Shown: piece after piece, positions 27,523-37,804 of the stretch
Layout: every line of letters starts with the position of its first letter
How positions within the stretch are numbered: position 1 is the stretch's first letter
Source of the DNA: Rhodospirillales bacterium
GTDB lineage: Bacteria; Pseudomonadota; Alphaproteobacteria; CACIAM-22H2
Direction: 5' to 3'
Assembly: GCA_016794025.1 (NCBI GenBank)
Contig: JAEUKX010000074.1
Location: 1 to 64,000 of the forward strand
DNA: 64,000 bases
Position numbers and translations under genes: made by a program
Notes under the pieces: model-generated
Database searches by the model: none
Told to the model about the DNA's origin: nothing
The model's input: only the letters and a program-made list of their open reading frames with translations

Positions 27523-27548
27523 ACAGGCACTAGCCTGTAAATACAGGC
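27523..27548. promoter_or_regulatory. three-half-site inverted repeat, operator-like
   Basis: ACAGGC (27523-27528), GCCTGT (27533-27538) and ACAGGC (27543-27548) alternate in orientation with four-base spacers, giving a strict 10-base period. The right pair extends to a 7-base arm palindrome GCCTGTA-AA-TACAGGC. It lies 79 bases upstream of the divK start and 48 bases upstream of the ROK kinase start. Such phasing on one DNA face is typical of cooperative regulator binding. The regulator is unknown. Confidence 0.5.
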
Positions 27549-27595
27549 AAAACTGGCGCATTGTGCGGCCGCTGACAAGACCATGGATGTAGCGC

Positions 27596-28504
27596 ATGCG
27601 ATACGGGCTCGATCTGGGCGGTACGAAGATTGAAATCGCCGCCCTCGCCGGCGACGGGAAGCTGGCGGCGCGGCGTCGGGTGGCAAGCCCCCAGGGTGAC
27701 TATGATGCGACGATCGCGGCGCTGCGCGACCTCGTTCTTGATACGGACAAGGCGCTCGGGACGACAGCACCGGTCGGCATCGGCATTCCGGGAACGATCT
27801 CGCCTGCGACAGGTCTCGTGAAGAATGCCAATTCGGTCTGGCTCATCGGGCATCCGCTCGACAAGGATCTCGCCGCCGCGATCGGGCGCCCGGTCCGCGT
27901 GGCGAACGACGCGGACTGCTTCGTGCTGTCGGAAGCCAGCGATGGCGCGGCGGCAGGTGCCCGCAGCGTGTTTGGCGTCATTCTCGGCACCGGTGTTGGC
28001 GGTGGCCTCGTCTACGAGGGGCGGCTGATCGTCGGTGCCAACAGCATTGCGGGCGAATGGGGCCACAACCCCCTTCCCGACCCCCGCATCGAAGCCGGAC
28101 ATGACGAACGCCCCGGTCCGCGATGCTACTGCGGGCGGAGCGGATGTATCGAAAGCTTCCTCTCCGGGCCCGGATTCGCGCGCGATCATGAACTCTGGAC
28201 TGGCGCAAAGCTTCGGGCAGAGCAGATCGTCGCGGCGGCTCAGGCGGGGGATGCGGCGGCGCGCGCGTCAGTCGCGCGTTATGCGGATCGGCTGGCGCGG
28301 GCGCTCGCCACGGTCGTGAACCTGTTCGATCCTGAAGTGATCGTGTTCGGCGGCGGCATGTCCAATGCGGACTTCATCTACGCCGAAATCCCGCGGCTTT
28401 TGCCGCGATATGTCTTCTCGGATGCCGTGACGACGAAGATCGTCCGGAACCTGCATGGCGATTCGAGTGGCGTACGCGGGGCGGCCTGGCTCTGGCCCGC
28501 CTGA
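27596..28504 (+). CDS. ROK family sugar kinase
   Basis: A 302-residue ROK kinase. The ATP-binding loop LDLGGTKIEIA opens the protein, catalytic Asp lies in VANDADCFVLSE, and a second phosphate loop is LGTGVGGGLV. The ROK zinc site CYCGRSGCIESFLSG is complete. Substrate could be fructose, glucose or N-acetylglucosamine/N-acetylmannosamine; sequence alone does not decide. It is a single-gene unit divergent from divK, with the inverted-repeat array upstream as its possible control site. Confidence 0.9.
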   Translation: MRYGLDLGGTKIEIAALAGDGKLAARRRVASPQGDYDATIAALRDLVLDTDKALGTTAPVGIGIPGTISPATGLVKNANSVWLIGHPLDKDLAAAIGRPVRVANDADCFVLSEASDGAAAGARSVFGVILGTGVGGGLVYEGRLIVGANSIAGEWGHNPLPDPRIEAGHDERPGPRCYCGRSGCIESFLSGPGFARDHELWTGAKLRAEQIVAAAQAGDAAARASVARYADRLARALATVVNLFDPEVIVFGGGMSNADFIYAEIPRLLPRYVFSDAVTTKIVRNLHGDSSGVRGAAWLWPA

Positions 28505-28526
28505 CCCCGCGCACCCAGCATGGTGT

Positions 28527-29213
28527 TTAGAACTTGTAGCCGATGCCCGCGCCGAACACCCACGGGTCGAGCTTGACGTCATCCACGCGAAGCGCGGTGC
28601 TCGGGTTCAGGTTCACCGTCGCGTCGGTCTTCAAGAAGATCTTCTTAACGTCGAAGTTCAGCGACCAGGGGGTGGAGGTCTGGATGTCGAATCCGGCCTG
28701 CAATGCCCAGCCCCACGTATCCTTCAGGCGCAGCCCGTTGAATGTGTTCGCGTTGTTCTGCTCGTCGAGGAAGAAAGTGTAGTTGAGACCTGCACCCGCA
28801 TACGGGCTGAAGGTCGACTTCGGCAGCGGGTGATACTGCAGCGTCAAGGTCGGCGGCAGGATGCGCACCGAACCCAGCGATGAGCCGTTGTTGAACGAGG
28901 GCGCGCCGACAGTCAGATCGTGGCGGGTCGAAGCGGCAATCAGCTCAAGGGCGATATTCGGCGTCACGAAGTAAGAGACGTCGACCTCCAGCGTTCTGGC
29001 GGATTCGCCCTTCTCGAGTGTCGAGGCCTGAGCGCCCGTCGCGGCGTTGTTGACCGGCCTCGCGCCGTTGTCCGGATTGACCGAGATGCCTCGCATGCGG
29101 AGATTGAAGTCGCCGGCTTGCTTGCCCCGGATCTCCTGGGCATCGGCCGGCAGGCCGACGAGAAGCACGCACACGGCTGCCGCGGCGAGAAGCCCGAAAC
29201 GATCGAAACGCAT
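28527..29213 (-). CDS. OmpW family outer-membrane protein
   Basis: A 228-residue small beta-barrel. Residues 1-26 are a signal peptide ending ADAQ. The mature part has alternating amphipathic strands (ARTLEVDVSYFVTPNIALELIA, LTLQYHPLP, FSPYAGAGLNYTFF, WGWALQAGFDI, LDPWVFGAGIGYKF) and ends in the aromatic-terminal motif YKF needed for outer-membrane insertion. OmpW proteins form eight-stranded barrels for small hydrophobic molecules. ATG 29213 follows GGGGGAA; upstream open codons do not fit. It converges on the ROK kinase 22 bases away. Confidence 0.9.
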   Translation of the reverse strand: MRFDRFGLLAAAAVCVLLVGLPADAQEIRGKQAGDFNLRMRGISVNPDNGARPVNNAATGAQASTLEKGESARTLEVDVSYFVTPNIALELIAASTRHDLTVGAPSFNNGSSLGSVRILPPTLTLQYHPLPKSTFSPYAGAGLNYTFFLDEQNNANTFNGLRLKDTWGWALQAGFDIQTSTPWSLNFDVKKIFLKTDATVNLNPSTALRVDDVKLDPWVFGAGIGYKF

Positions 29214-29352
29214 GATTCCCCCACTCGATTGCTGCTGAAAAACGGCCTTCCCCAAGACCGTACGAATGGTGGGGAGAATTGCAGAAAAATTCTTGTCCAA
29301 TCTGCGCCGGATTGTAGCAATGGCGCATTCGCTCACGGACTGTTGCTGGCGT

Positions 29353-30147
29353 TCAACAGCTGGGCTTGGGCAGCGGCTCGAGCCGCTCGAGTTTTGCCTT
29401 CATGGTGAACTCGGGATAGTCGAAGCTGTATTCGGATGCCACAGCGTTGTCCAACATCCGCATCGCGGTTTCATACGACGGGATCCCGGTCTTGTCGTCG
29501 GGATTGAAATACGCCATCCGCACGCGCCAGTTCGGCCGATTCCCGAGCGACGGCGCCATCGCCGCGATTTTGGGATCGGGTGGCGTCGCATCGCCGATGA
29601 TCGCGGACACGTCGAGTGCACCGTCCAGCGTGGCACCGTCAAAGACCGCGCGCGTGACCTGGTGCTCGCCGCCTTGCGCAAGATTGATGAGCAGGAGCGA
29701 GTGCGCCGTCGGAAACATCGTTCCGGGCGGCAGATCGATCGTCTCGCCCGGCTCCGTGAACTCCGCCTTCCCGCCCTTGTCGGGGTCGAGCGTCGCTTTC
29801 CCCCGGAGGTCCTCGACGATGTCGCCGTCGCGCAGCGTGCGTAGCGAGAAGCGATAGCTGGTACCGTCCCTGGACTCGAAGCTCGAGAAGGTGATGTCCG
29901 AATCCGTTTGACCGCTGTCGCCGCCGGACATCTGGAAGCGCATGCGCTGGGAAATCGTCCAGCCCTCGCAAACCTCGCCCCATTCGACGACAAGCGCGCC
30001 GTCGATGCCCGTGACGCCGCTGTTGTGCGCGTCCCCCAGCGACAGCGAATAGGCCGCGCGATGGGGCGCGACCGTCTGGGCGCTCGCCGGCTGGGCAAAC
30101 GCAAACGCCAAGGCGGCGGCAGCGGCGGTGGCAAGGGCTGGGCGCAT
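29353..30147 (-). CDS. EipB family (DUF1849) periplasmic cell-envelope integrity protein
   Basis: A 264-residue protein with a signal peptide (residues 1-24, ending ASAQ). The mature sequence starts VAPHRAAYSLSLG, typical of DUF1849. The Brucella member EipB folds as a beta-spiral and supports envelope integrity, with a conserved disulfide. Here the matching cysteines are in EVCEGW and the last residue (PKPSC). Other conserved blocks are FSSFESRDGTSYRF and MAYFNPDD. Upstream open codons to 30177 were rejected in favour of ATG 30147 preceded by GGAG. Confidence 0.88.
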   Translation of the reverse strand: MRPALATAAAAALAFAFAQPASAQTVAPHRAAYSLSLGDAHNSGVTGIDGALVVEWGEVCEGWTISQRMRFQMSGGDSGQTDSDITFSSFESRDGTSYRFSLRTLRDGDIVEDLRGKATLDPDKGGKAEFTEPGETIDLPPGTMFPTAHSLLLINLAQGGEHQVTRAVFDGATLDGALDVSAIIGDATPPDPKIAAMAPSLGNRPNWRVRMAYFNPDDKTGIPSYETAMRMLDNAVASEYSFDYPEFTMKAKLERLEPLPKPSC

Positions 30148-30216
30148 GGGAGACTCCGGGGGACGGTCGTCTACCAATATGGCGCAATCGTGGCCGCGTT
30201 CCAGCCTGCCTGCGTT

Positions 30217-32007
30217 TCAGTCCTTTTTCTTGACCGGCGGCAGGTCGTGCTTGATGTGCAGTTCCTTGAGACGGGCCGGATCGACCGAGTTCGGCGCCTG
30301 CATGAGCAGATCGACGGCCCCTTGCGTCATCGGGAAGGCGACGACTTCGCGGATGTTGGGCTCGTCGGCGAGCAGCATCACGATGCGGTCGATCCCGGGG
30401 GCCGAACCGCCGTGCGGCGGCGCGCCGAACTTGAAGGCATTGAGCATGCCGCCGAACCGGGTCTCGACGTCGGTCTTCGTGTATCCCGCGATCTCGAAGG
30501 CGCGATACATGATTTCCGGCAGGTGGTTGCGGATGGCCCCCGACGACAGCTCGACGCCGTTGCAGACGATGTCGTACTGGAACGCCTTGATGGTGAGCGG
30601 ATCCTTGGTATTGAGCGCTTCCAGGCCACCTTGCGGCATCGAAAACGGATTGTGGCTGAAGTCGACCTTCCCTGTTTCTTCGTCGAGCTCGTACATCGGG
30701 AAGTCGACGATCCAGCAGAAGCGGAACTCGTCGGCCGGGATCAGCTCAAGTTCCTCGCCCAGCCGCCTGCGCGCCGCACCGGCGAACTTCGCCGCCGGCA
30801 GATGCTTCTTGTCGGCAACGAAAAAGACCGCATCGCCCGGGCCCGCCCCGGACAATTCGCGAAGCTTGGCCAGCCTGCCGGCATCGAGGAACTTTGCGAT
30901 CGGCCCCTTCGCCTGCTCGCCTTCGAACACGATGTAGCCGAGCCCCGGTGCGCCCTCGCCCTGGGCCCAGGCATTCAGCTTGTCGAAGAAGCTTCGCGGA
31001 CGGTCGGCGACCTTGGGCACCGCGATCGCACGCACCGTCCCGCCGGATGCGGCGATGCCCGCGAAGACCTTGAATTCCGAGCCCGCGAAGACCTCGGTTA
31101 CCTCGGCGATCAGCAGCGGGTTGCGCAGGTCGGGCTTGTCCGAGCCGTACTTCAGCATCGCCTCGTCGTAGGGAATGCGCGGGAAGCGGCCTTCGGTGAC
31201 TTTGCGGCCCCGGGCGAATTCGCGGAACACCCCGGCGAGGACCGGCTCGATCGCGTCGAACACGTCGTCCTGGGTGACGAAGCTCATCTCGAAGTCGAGC
31301 TGGTAGAATTCGCCGGGGCTGCGGTCGGCGCGCGCATCCTCGTCGCGGAAGCAGGGCGCGATCTGGAAATAGCGGTCGAAGCCCGAGACCATCAGCAGCT
31401 GTTTGAACTGCTGCGGCGCCTGCGGCAGCGCGTAGAACTTGCCCGGATGCAGTCGCGAGGGAACCAGATAGTCTCGTGCGCCCTCCGGGCTCGACGACGT
31501 CAGGATCGGCGTCTGGAACTCCGTGAAGCCCTGCTCGATCATCCGGCGGCGGATCGACGCGATGACGTTCGAGCGCAGGACGATATTGGCGTGCAGCCGT
31601 TCGGTGCGCAGGTCGAGGAAGCGGTACTTGAGCCGCATCTCTTCGGGATAGTCCTCTTCCTGTGCCACCTGGAACGGCAGCACGTCCGCGGCGGACTGGA
31701 GCAGGGCCTCGTCGATGCGTACCTCGATCTCGCCGGTCGGAAGCTTCGTGTTGACCGTCTCGGCTTCGCGGGCCACGACTCGGCCGGTGAGCGTTACCAC
31801 GCTCTCCGGGCGGAATCCTTCGACCGTCGCGAAGAGAGGGCTCGACGTGTCGAGAACGCATTGCGTGATGCCGTAATGGTCGCGCAGGTCGACGAAAAGC
31901 AGGTTGCCGTGGTCGCGTTTGCGGTGGACCCAGCCCGAAAGGCGGACAGTCTGGCCGACATGTTCGCGGCGCATCTGGCCGCACGTGTGGGTGCGATAGG
32001 CGTGCAT
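30217..32007 (-). CDS. aspS: aspartyl-tRNA synthetase, probably non-discriminating
   Basis: A 596-residue bacterial-type class II synthetase with N-terminal OB anticodon domain, catalytic core and GAD insertion. Motif 2 is [15 protein letters not shown] and motif 3 is [13 protein letters not shown]. The OB loop reads RKRDHGN; a His at this position (Leu in the discriminating E. coli enzyme) is associated with AspRS that also charges tRNA(Asn). That fits the gatCAB genes in this window. ATG 32007 was chosen because the family starts MHxYRTHxCG. A TTGACA at 32070-32065 is a possible -35 box. It is divergent from rnd. Confidence 0.96.
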   Translation of the reverse strand: MHAYRTHTCGQMRREHVGQTVRLSGWVHRKRDHGNLLFVDLRDHYGITQCVLDTSSPLFATVEGFRPESVVTLTGRVVAREAETVNTKLPTGEIEVRIDEALLQSAADVLPFQVAQEEDYPEEMRLKYRFLDLRTERLHANIVLRSNVIASIRRRMIEQGFTEFQTPILTSSSPEGARDYLVPSRLHPGKFYALPQAPQQFKQLLMVSGFDRYFQIAPCFRDEDARADRSPGEFYQLDFEMSFVTQDDVFDAIEPVLAGVFREFARGRKVTEGRFPRIPYDEAMLKYGSDKPDLRNPLLIAEVTEVFAGSEFKVFAGIAASGGTVRAIAVPKVADRPRSFFDKLNAWAQGEGAPGLGYIVFEGEQAKGPIAKFLDAGRLAKLRELSGAGPGDAVFFVADKKHLPAAKFAGAARRRLGEELELIPADEFRFCWIVDFPMYELDEETGKVDFSHNPFSMPQGGLEALNTKDPLTIKAFQYDIVCNGVELSSGAIRNHLPEIMYRAFEIAGYTKTDVETRFGGMLNAFKFGAPPHGGSAPGIDRIVMLLADEPNIREVVAFPMTQGAVDLLMQAPNSVDPARLKELHIKHDLPPVKKKD

Positions 32008-32116
32008 GAAAGCTGATTCCCCGGAGCCGATTTCGGGGGGAAAAGCGCATGTCGCGGCCCCGCTTGTCAACCCCCGGGCATTGGGCCTTGAGAGGGGGGC
32101 TGAGGCGGTGTAACCA

Positions 32117-33271
32117 ATGGCAATGACTTTGATTTCCGATTCCGCCGGGCTGGCGGCCTTCTGCGCGCAGGTGTCCGGGTCGAGTTATGTGACGGTCGAC
32201 ACCGAATTCATGCGGGACCGCACCTACTACCCGCAACTCTGTCTCGTTCAGGTCGCCGGGGAGGACGCGGCGGCCGTCATCGACGCTCTCGCGCCGGGCC
32301 TCGACCTCGCCCCGCTCCTTGCGCTCATGGACAATCAGGCCGTCCTGAAGGTGTTTCACGCAGCCCGACAGGATCTCGAGATCTTCTGCAATCTCACCGG
32401 CCGGGTCCCGACGCCGCTCTTCGATACCCAGGTTGCGGCCATGGTCTGCGGCTTCGGCGACCAGGTCAGCTATGAGACGCTCGCCGCCCAGCTGGCGCGG
32501 GCCCGGATCGACAAGTCGGTGCGTTTCACCGACTGGGCACAGCGGCCACTTTCGGAAAGGCAGGTCACCTATGCTCTCTCGGACGTGACGCATCTGCGAC
32601 CGGCTTACGAGGCGCTGGCCCGCAAGCTCGCTGCAAACGGGCGTGCGGGATGGCTGCAGGAGGAAATGGCGACCCTGCTCGATCCTGCGACGTACCGCGT
32701 CGAGCCGGAAGAGGTCTGGCGGCGCATGCGGCCGCGCGGCGCAAAGCCGAGATTCCTTGCCGTAATGAAGGAGGTCTGTGCCTGGCGCGAGCGCGAAGCC
32801 CAGCGCCGTGACACGCCCCGCAACCGGGTGGTCCGGGATGAGACCATCCTTGATCTTTGCGCCCATGCGCCCACGAGCGCCGACGAGCTTTCGCGCATGC
32901 GCGGCCTTTCCAAAAACTTTGCGGACGGGCGGCTTGGCCTCGAACTGCTGGAGGCGGTGAAGCGCGGTCTGGCGCTGGGGCCCGGCGAAATCCCGACGCT
33001 GCCGGAGCAACCGGACCTGCCGCCGGGCCTTGGGCCTGTCGTGGAATTGCTCAAGGTGCTTCTCAAGATGAAATGCGAGGAGCACGGCGTCGCGCAGAAG
33101 CTCGTGGCGACGACGGCCGATCTCGAGCGGATCGCAGCGTCCGACGATGCCGACGTGCCGGCAATGGCAGGTTGGCGGCGCGAGGTTTTCGGCAACGCGG
33201 CCGTAGACCTGAAGTCAGGCAAGCTTGCGTTTACGCTCAAGGGCAAGAAGATCGTTCTTCTTCAGCTCTGA
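32117..33271 (+). CDS. rnd: ribonuclease D
   Basis: A DEDD-family 3'-5' exonuclease acting in tRNA 3' maturation, 384 residues. The four acidic residues appear in [26 protein letters not shown] and YALSDVTHL (with the upstream Tyr). HRDC-type helical domains cover about 205-290 and 300-384. rnd divergent from aspS and next to ppx-ppk is common in alphaproteobacteria. It converges on the lipoprotein gene 16 bases downstream. Confidence 0.95.
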   Translation: MAMTLISDSAGLAAFCAQVSGSSYVTVDTEFMRDRTYYPQLCLVQVAGEDAAAVIDALAPGLDLAPLLALMDNQAVLKVFHAARQDLEIFCNLTGRVPTPLFDTQVAAMVCGFGDQVSYETLAAQLARARIDKSVRFTDWAQRPLSERQVTYALSDVTHLRPAYEALARKLAANGRAGWLQEEMATLLDPATYRVEPEEVWRRMRPRGAKPRFLAVMKEVCAWREREAQRRDTPRNRVVRDETILDLCAHAPTSADELSRMRGLSKNFADGRLGLELLEAVKRGLALGPGEIPTLPEQPDLPPGLGPVVELLKVLLKMKCEEHGVAQKLVATTADLERIAASDDADVPAMAGWRREVFGNAAVDLKSGKLAFTLKGKKIVLLQL

Positions 33272-33287
33272 GGCGGCGCGCGGTTGC

Positions 33288-34052
33288 CTAGCGGTCGGGT
33301 GCAGGGCGCGATGGCGCTGCCGGGCCGCTTCCGAAGAAGAGGCGGATGTCCTGAAGCGCCGCTTCGCGCAGGCGCGGATCCCCGGATGCGGCTGACGAGA
33401 AAAAGCCGCCGGTTGTCGCCGCGTCGAATGCGTGTCCAGCGCCGCCATAGCGGATGGCCAGGATCCGTTCCGCGCCGACCGCATTTTCGGCAATGGCAAT
33501 GCAGTGCTGCGGCGGCGCAATCTTGTCGGCTTCGCCGAGCAGCATCAGGAACGGAACGCCGATGTGCCACTTGCTGCCGAGTGCCGCACAGGTGGGATAG
33601 AGCGTCGCGGCCGCCCGCGCGCCGGCCTGACGCGCAAGATCCGGATCGCCGAGGACCTGCATGACGCCGGCACCTCCCTCGGCCCAGCCGACGAGATGGA
33701 TGCGCGCAGGGTCCACGTCCGGCAATTCCCGCAACCGGTTTGCCGCGCGAACGACATCGCCGGCCATCCGGGCGACCCGGCTCGTCGAGCATCCGCCGTC
33801 GCGAACATAGGCGGCCGGATAGTCGAGGGTCAGTACCACGAAGCCGTCTCCCGCCAGGCTTTCGGCTGCGGCGGCGACATTGCGGCCCGGCCCGTCGCAT
33901 CCGGGCACGAGAACGACGCCCGCGCGCGGCTCGCCGCCGCCGGGGTCGATGACGGACATGTAGCGTTCGATCGGCCCCGGCGGCGTCGGGGCACATGCGC
34001 AGGCGCAAAGGGTGGCCGCGAGCATGGCGGCCTTTCGCAGGGACAGGTTCAT
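33288..34052 (-). CDS. dienelactone-hydrolase-like lipoprotein lacking the nucleophile
   Basis: A 254-residue alpha/beta-hydrolase fold. Residues 1-18 form a lipoprotein-type signal (MLAATLCACACAP). The fold is recognisable from VVLVPGCDGPG and FVVLTLDYPAAY, and the acid and base positions are kept (LLGEADKIAPP, GGAGHAFDA). The nucleophile elbow reads GWAEGG, with Ala (GCC codon) in place of Cys or Ser, so ordinary hydrolysis is unlikely. It begins with an ATG sharing one base with the ppx stop, so it belongs to the ppk-ppx operon. Function unknown; possibly a binding protein. Confidence 0.82.
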   Translation of the reverse strand: MNLSLRKAAMLAATLCACACAPTPPGPIERYMSVIDPGGGEPRAGVVLVPGCDGPGRNVAAAAESLAGDGFVVLTLDYPAAYVRDGGCSTSRVARMAGDVVRAANRLRELPDVDPARIHLVGWAEGGAGVMQVLGDPDLARQAGARAAATLYPTCAALGSKWHIGVPFLMLLGEADKIAPPQHCIAIAENAVGAERILAIRYGGAGHAFDAATTGGFFSSAASGDPRLREAALQDIRLFFGSGPAAPSRPAPDR

Positions 34053-35548
34053 CAGCGCAACCGGATCCCCGGCTTGCGGTCGAGTGCCTGCGCCAGCGCG
34101 TCGAGGCGGCGCCCGACGACTTCCCCGATCATGCCCGCCATGCGGCCGGGAACTTCGAGCACGATTTCCTTTGCGCCAAGCCGCAGGCGGCATTTCGCGA
34201 ACACGGCGGCGGCACCGCCGGTCAGCCGATACGCGACGCGCAGCGCGAGCCCCAGCTGGTAGGCTTCGCGCAATGCATCCTCGTCGAGCAGGTGCCAGGC
34301 TTCGCGCGTGCTTGCCGGATCCGGCTGTCCCTCGTATCGGGCGTAAAGTGCCAGGGCCACATAGGCGCGGCCCGGATGATCGATGCCAGCGAGCGGCATG
34401 TAGAGTGCGCGCCGATAGGCGATGTCGCCGCGATGGTCCGGATGTTCGCCCCAGGCGATGTCCGCAAGATAGCAGGTCACGAGCCGAAGCCTGGCCCGGC
34501 TCTTGTCGCGGAAGATGGGGGCGATCCAGTCGGCGAGCGTGTCGGGATCGACCTTGTAGCGCCGGTTCCCGACCAGCATCGCGCGCGCGCCCGACAGGAG
34601 CGGATCCACGCGCTTCAGGCGCTTGGGCAGCGAATCGTAGAGGCAGCCTTCGCGAAGCCCATAGGCCGAAAAGACGACACGCTCCGGCTTGATCCGCCGC
34701 AAGGTGCGTTCCAGCACGAGTGCGGCCAGCGGCAGCGTCTCGAGCCGCTTTCGCGACACGCCCGAGAAGCCTTCGAGCGATGCGCGGCTCTGGGTCGCGA
34801 CCAGGTCGAGGAACTCGATCGCGCGTTCGCGGCGGATCGCATAGTGGTGGATCACTTCGAGCCCGTAGTTCGACTGCGCCATGTGGAGCTTCGCAAGGGC
34901 GCGCCAGGCCCCGCCGACCGCGAAGAAGTCCCTGCCCTTCGCCTTGCGGAGGAACTTCAGACCGTCGAGCTGGTCGTCGATCATGGAGCGGATCTGCCCG
35001 CGGCTGCGTTCGGCAATCTCGCGCAGTCGCAGCGGACCGAGCGGCAGCGTCGCGTAGCGGTCGGCCGTACCGCCGGACAGCGCCACGAGTTCGAGACTGC
35101 CGCCGCCAAGGTCGCCCATGGCGCCGCGCGCGTCCGGCGTTCCGGCGATGACGCCGAGGGCGGACAGCCGCGCCTCCTCCTTGCCGGACAGGACGACGAC
35201 CGGAAGGCCCGTCGCGCGCCGCACCTCGCGCACGAACGCCGAGCCGTTCGAGGCATCGCGTGCGGCGGCCGTCGCCAGTGCAAAGGTCTTGCGTACACCC
35301 ATCGCGCGCGTCAGTTCGGCAAATCTCCGGAGATTCGAGAGAGCCGACTGCATGCCCTCGTCGTCGAGCTTTCCGGTCCGCTCGAGACCACGGCCGAGCC
35401 CCGACAGTACCTTCTCGTTGAAGAGCGGCAGCGGCACACGGCTCGTCCCGTCGAACACGACGAGCCGGATCGAGTTGGAACCGATATCGACGACGGCAAC
35501 GGGTCGCCGGTCGACGTGCTCCGCCCTGCTCGCGCCCCTGGCGTTCAT
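34052..35548 (-). CDS. ppx: exopolyphosphatase / guanosine pentaphosphate phosphohydrolase
   Basis: Ppx/GppA splits terminal phosphate from polyphosphate or pppGpp. The 498-residue protein has the actin-fold phosphate loops AVVDIGSNSIRLVV and MGDLGGGSLEL, with the catalytic Glu in the KEEARLSALG stretch. The C-terminal HD-like domain (about 320-498, including LHxxx-type helices) is present. It starts 10 bases after the ppk stop, giving a ppk-ppx-lipoprotein operon that makes and degrades polyphosphate. Confidence 0.95.
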   Translation of the reverse strand: MNARGASRAEHVDRRPVAVVDIGSNSIRLVVFDGTSRVPLPLFNEKVLSGLGRGLERTGKLDDEGMQSALSNLRRFAELTRAMGVRKTFALATAAARDASNGSAFVREVRRATGLPVVVLSGKEEARLSALGVIAGTPDARGAMGDLGGGSLELVALSGGTADRYATLPLGPLRLREIAERSRGQIRSMIDDQLDGLKFLRKAKGRDFFAVGGAWRALAKLHMAQSNYGLEVIHHYAIRRERAIEFLDLVATQSRASLEGFSGVSRKRLETLPLAALVLERTLRRIKPERVVFSAYGLREGCLYDSLPKRLKRVDPLLSGARAMLVGNRRYKVDPDTLADWIAPIFRDKSRARLRLVTCYLADIAWGEHPDHRGDIAYRRALYMPLAGIDHPGRAYVALALYARYEGQPDPASTREAWHLLDEDALREAYQLGLALRVAYRLTGGAAAVFAKCRLRLGAKEIVLEVPGRMAGMIGEVVGRRLDALAQALDRKPGIRLR

Positions 35549-35558
35549 CGTCCCCGCA

Positions 35559-37748
35559 TCAGGTGACGGCCTTGACCTTCGACTTGGCGACCTTGCGCAG
35601 GGCGCTGCCGCGACCGGAGAGGCTTGGATTTGTCATGAAGAAATGGTGCGCGCTGAAGGCATCGGGACCGGCCGGAAGGCGCCGGTAGCTGCCGTCCGAT
35701 TCGAGGACCCAAGTCTGCGCCACGTCGCGCAGATTCGCCATCATGATCTGGTCCTGTATCTGTTCGTGGACCGTCGGGTTCTCGATCGGCACGAAACTTT
35801 CCACCCGATAGTCGAGGTTTCGCGGCATCCAGTCGGCCGAAGAGATGAAGACCTTCGAGCGCGGGTTGGGCAATCCGAATCCGTTCCCGAAGCATGCGGC
35901 GCGGCCATGCTCGAGGAAGCGGCCCACGAGACTGCGGACGCGGATGTTCGTCGACATGCCCTTGACGCCGGGGCGAAGGCAGCAGATGCCGCGAACGATC
36001 AGGTCGATCTGGACGCCCGCTTCGCTTGCCTCGTAGAGCTTGTCGATGATCCGCGGGCAGACGAGCGCGTTCAGCTTTGCCCATATCGCAGCCGGCCGGC
36101 CCGCACGTGCATGCGTGATCTCGTCGTCGATCAGCTTGACCAGCGTCTTGCGCAATGTCAGCGGCGCAAACGCGAGCTTCTCCATGGCTTCGGGCGTCGC
36201 GTAGCCTGTCATGTAGTTGAACAGGCGTGCCGCGTCGCCGCACAGCGCGGGGTCGCAGGAGAAGAACGAGAAGTCGGTATAGATGCGCGCGGTGATCGGG
36301 TGGTAGTTGCCGGTGCCGAAATGCACGTACGAGCGAAGTCCGCCCGCCTCGCGGCGCACGACGTACGAGATCTTCGAGTGCGTCTTGAGGTCGATGAAGC
36401 CGTAGACGACCTGGGCTCCGGCGCGCTCGAGATCGCGGGCCCAGCGGATGTTTGCTTCCTCGTCGAAGCGAGCCTTGAGTTCCACCATCGCCGTGACCGA
36501 CTTGCCGGATTCGGCCGCCTCGACGAGCGCGCGCACGATGGGCGAATTGTCGGATGTGCGGTAGAGCGTCTGCTTGATCGAGACCACGGCGGGATCGCGT
36601 GCGGCCTGGCGAAGGAACTGCACGACGACATCGAAGCTCTCGTACGGGTGGTGAACGACGATGTCCTTGTGCCGGATCGCGGCAAAGCAGTCGCCGCCGA
36701 AATCGCGGATGCGCTCGGGAAAGCGGGGGTTGTAGGGTGGAAACAGGAGGTCCGGCCGGTCGGACACGATGAGCTGCTTCAAATCGGCCATCCCGAGGAG
36801 TCCGCCCAGCCGGAAGCAGTCGTCGGGCTGGACCTGCAGTTCATCCATCACGAACTGCTGCAAGTCCTCCGGCATGCCGTCGTCGAGTGCCAGACGGATC
36901 ACCACGCCGCGTCGCCGGCGCTTGAGCGCGCTCTCGAAGACGCGCACAAGATCCTCGGCCTCCTCGTCGACCTCCATTTCGCTGTCGCGAAGCAGACGGA
37001 AGCGGCCGGAACTGCGCAGCTCGTAGCCGGGGAAAAGCCGGTCGAGGAACAGGAAAATGACGTCCTCGACCGGAATGAAGCGGATCGTCGCGCCCGGGAG
37101 CCGCACGAAACGTTCGACCTGCTGTGGCACCGGAAGGAGGGCCTGAAGCGTGCGCCGTTCCTTGATGGCCGCAAGCTGCATGACGAGCGCGAGGCCCTTG
37201 TTCGCGATAAACGGGAACGGATGGGCCGGATCGATCGCAAGTGGCGTCAGGATCGGGAAAATCTGTTCGTCAAATCGTTTGGTCAGCCAGGCCCGGTCAT
37301 CGGCCGTCAGCTCGGATGTACTGACGACACTGACACCTGCGGCGCGAAGCTCGATGACGAGGTCGTGCCACATCGTCTGCTGCGCGGCCATCAGCAGGGC
37401 CGCGCGCCGATGGACGGCGGCAAGCTGCTGGGCCGGGGTCAAGCCATCGTCGGCGGGCTGCGTCACGCCGGCCGCAACCTGCCCTTTCAGCCCGGCAACC
37501 CGAACCATGTAGAATTCGTCCAGATTGCTGGCGGAAATCGACAGGAACCGCAGCCGTTCGAGCAGCGGGTGTGTCCTGTTCCCGCACTCCTCGATCACGC
37601 GTTCGTTGAAGGCAAGCCAGGAGAGTTCGCGATTGATGTAGCGCCCTTCGGCCGGTTCGACCGCTGGTGCGGGATCACGCAATTTCACTTCGCCGTTCAC
37701 GTCCGGGCTCCTTGCTCGCCGGGACCGGTCGCGGGATCCCTCGTCCAT
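35559..37748 (-). CDS. ppk: polyphosphate kinase 1
   Basis: Ppk1 polymerises ATP gamma-phosphate into polyphosphate. The 729-residue protein shows the N-terminal [15 protein letters not shown], the P-loop-like region [16 protein letters not shown], and the phospho-acceptor His in [10 protein letters not shown]. The C-terminal phospholipase-D-like domains carry [10 protein letters not shown] and [12 protein letters not shown]. The N-terminal 34 residues before the family start are Arg/Pro-rich; a GTG inside them is an alternative start. It is the first gene of the operon with ppx. Confidence 0.95.
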   Translation of the reverse strand: MDEGSRDRSRRARSPDVNGEVKLRDPAPAVEPAEGRYINRELSWLAFNERVIEECGNRTHPLLERLRFLSISASNLDEFYMVRVAGLKGQVAAGVTQPADDGLTPAQQLAAVHRRAALLMAAQQTMWHDLVIELRAAGVSVVSTSELTADDRAWLTKRFDEQIFPILTPLAIDPAHPFPFIANKGLALVMQLAAIKERRTLQALLPVPQQVERFVRLPGATIRFIPVEDVIFLFLDRLFPGYELRSSGRFRLLRDSEMEVDEEAEDLVRVFESALKRRRRGVVIRLALDDGMPEDLQQFVMDELQVQPDDCFRLGGLLGMADLKQLIVSDRPDLLFPPYNPRFPERIRDFGGDCFAAIRHKDIVVHHPYESFDVVVQFLRQAARDPAVVSIKQTLYRTSDNSPIVRALVEAAESGKSVTAMVELKARFDEEANIRWARDLERAGAQVVYGFIDLKTHSKISYVVRREAGGLRSYVHFGTGNYHPITARIYTDFSFFSCDPALCGDAARLFNYMTGYATPEAMEKLAFAPLTLRKTLVKLIDDEITHARAGRPAAIWAKLNALVCPRIIDKLYEASEAGVQIDLIVRGICCLRPGVKGMSTNIRVRSLVGRFLEHGRAACFGNGFGLPNPRSKVFISSADWMPRNLDYRVESFVPIENPTVHEQIQDQIMMANLRDVAQTWVLESDGSYRRLPAGPDAFSAHHFFMTNPSLSGRGSALRKVAKSKVKAVT

Positions 37749-37804
37749 CGGCGGGAAAACATGCTATCACGGAGCGTATATTCTCGCAGTTTCATGGCAA
37801 GAAT

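Noticed and set aside
30746-33085. Open frame of 779 codons on the minus strand across rnd and aspS
   Set aside because: It covers the rnd gene in antisense and then a wrong frame of aspS; the protein is Arg/Pro-rich with no motif.
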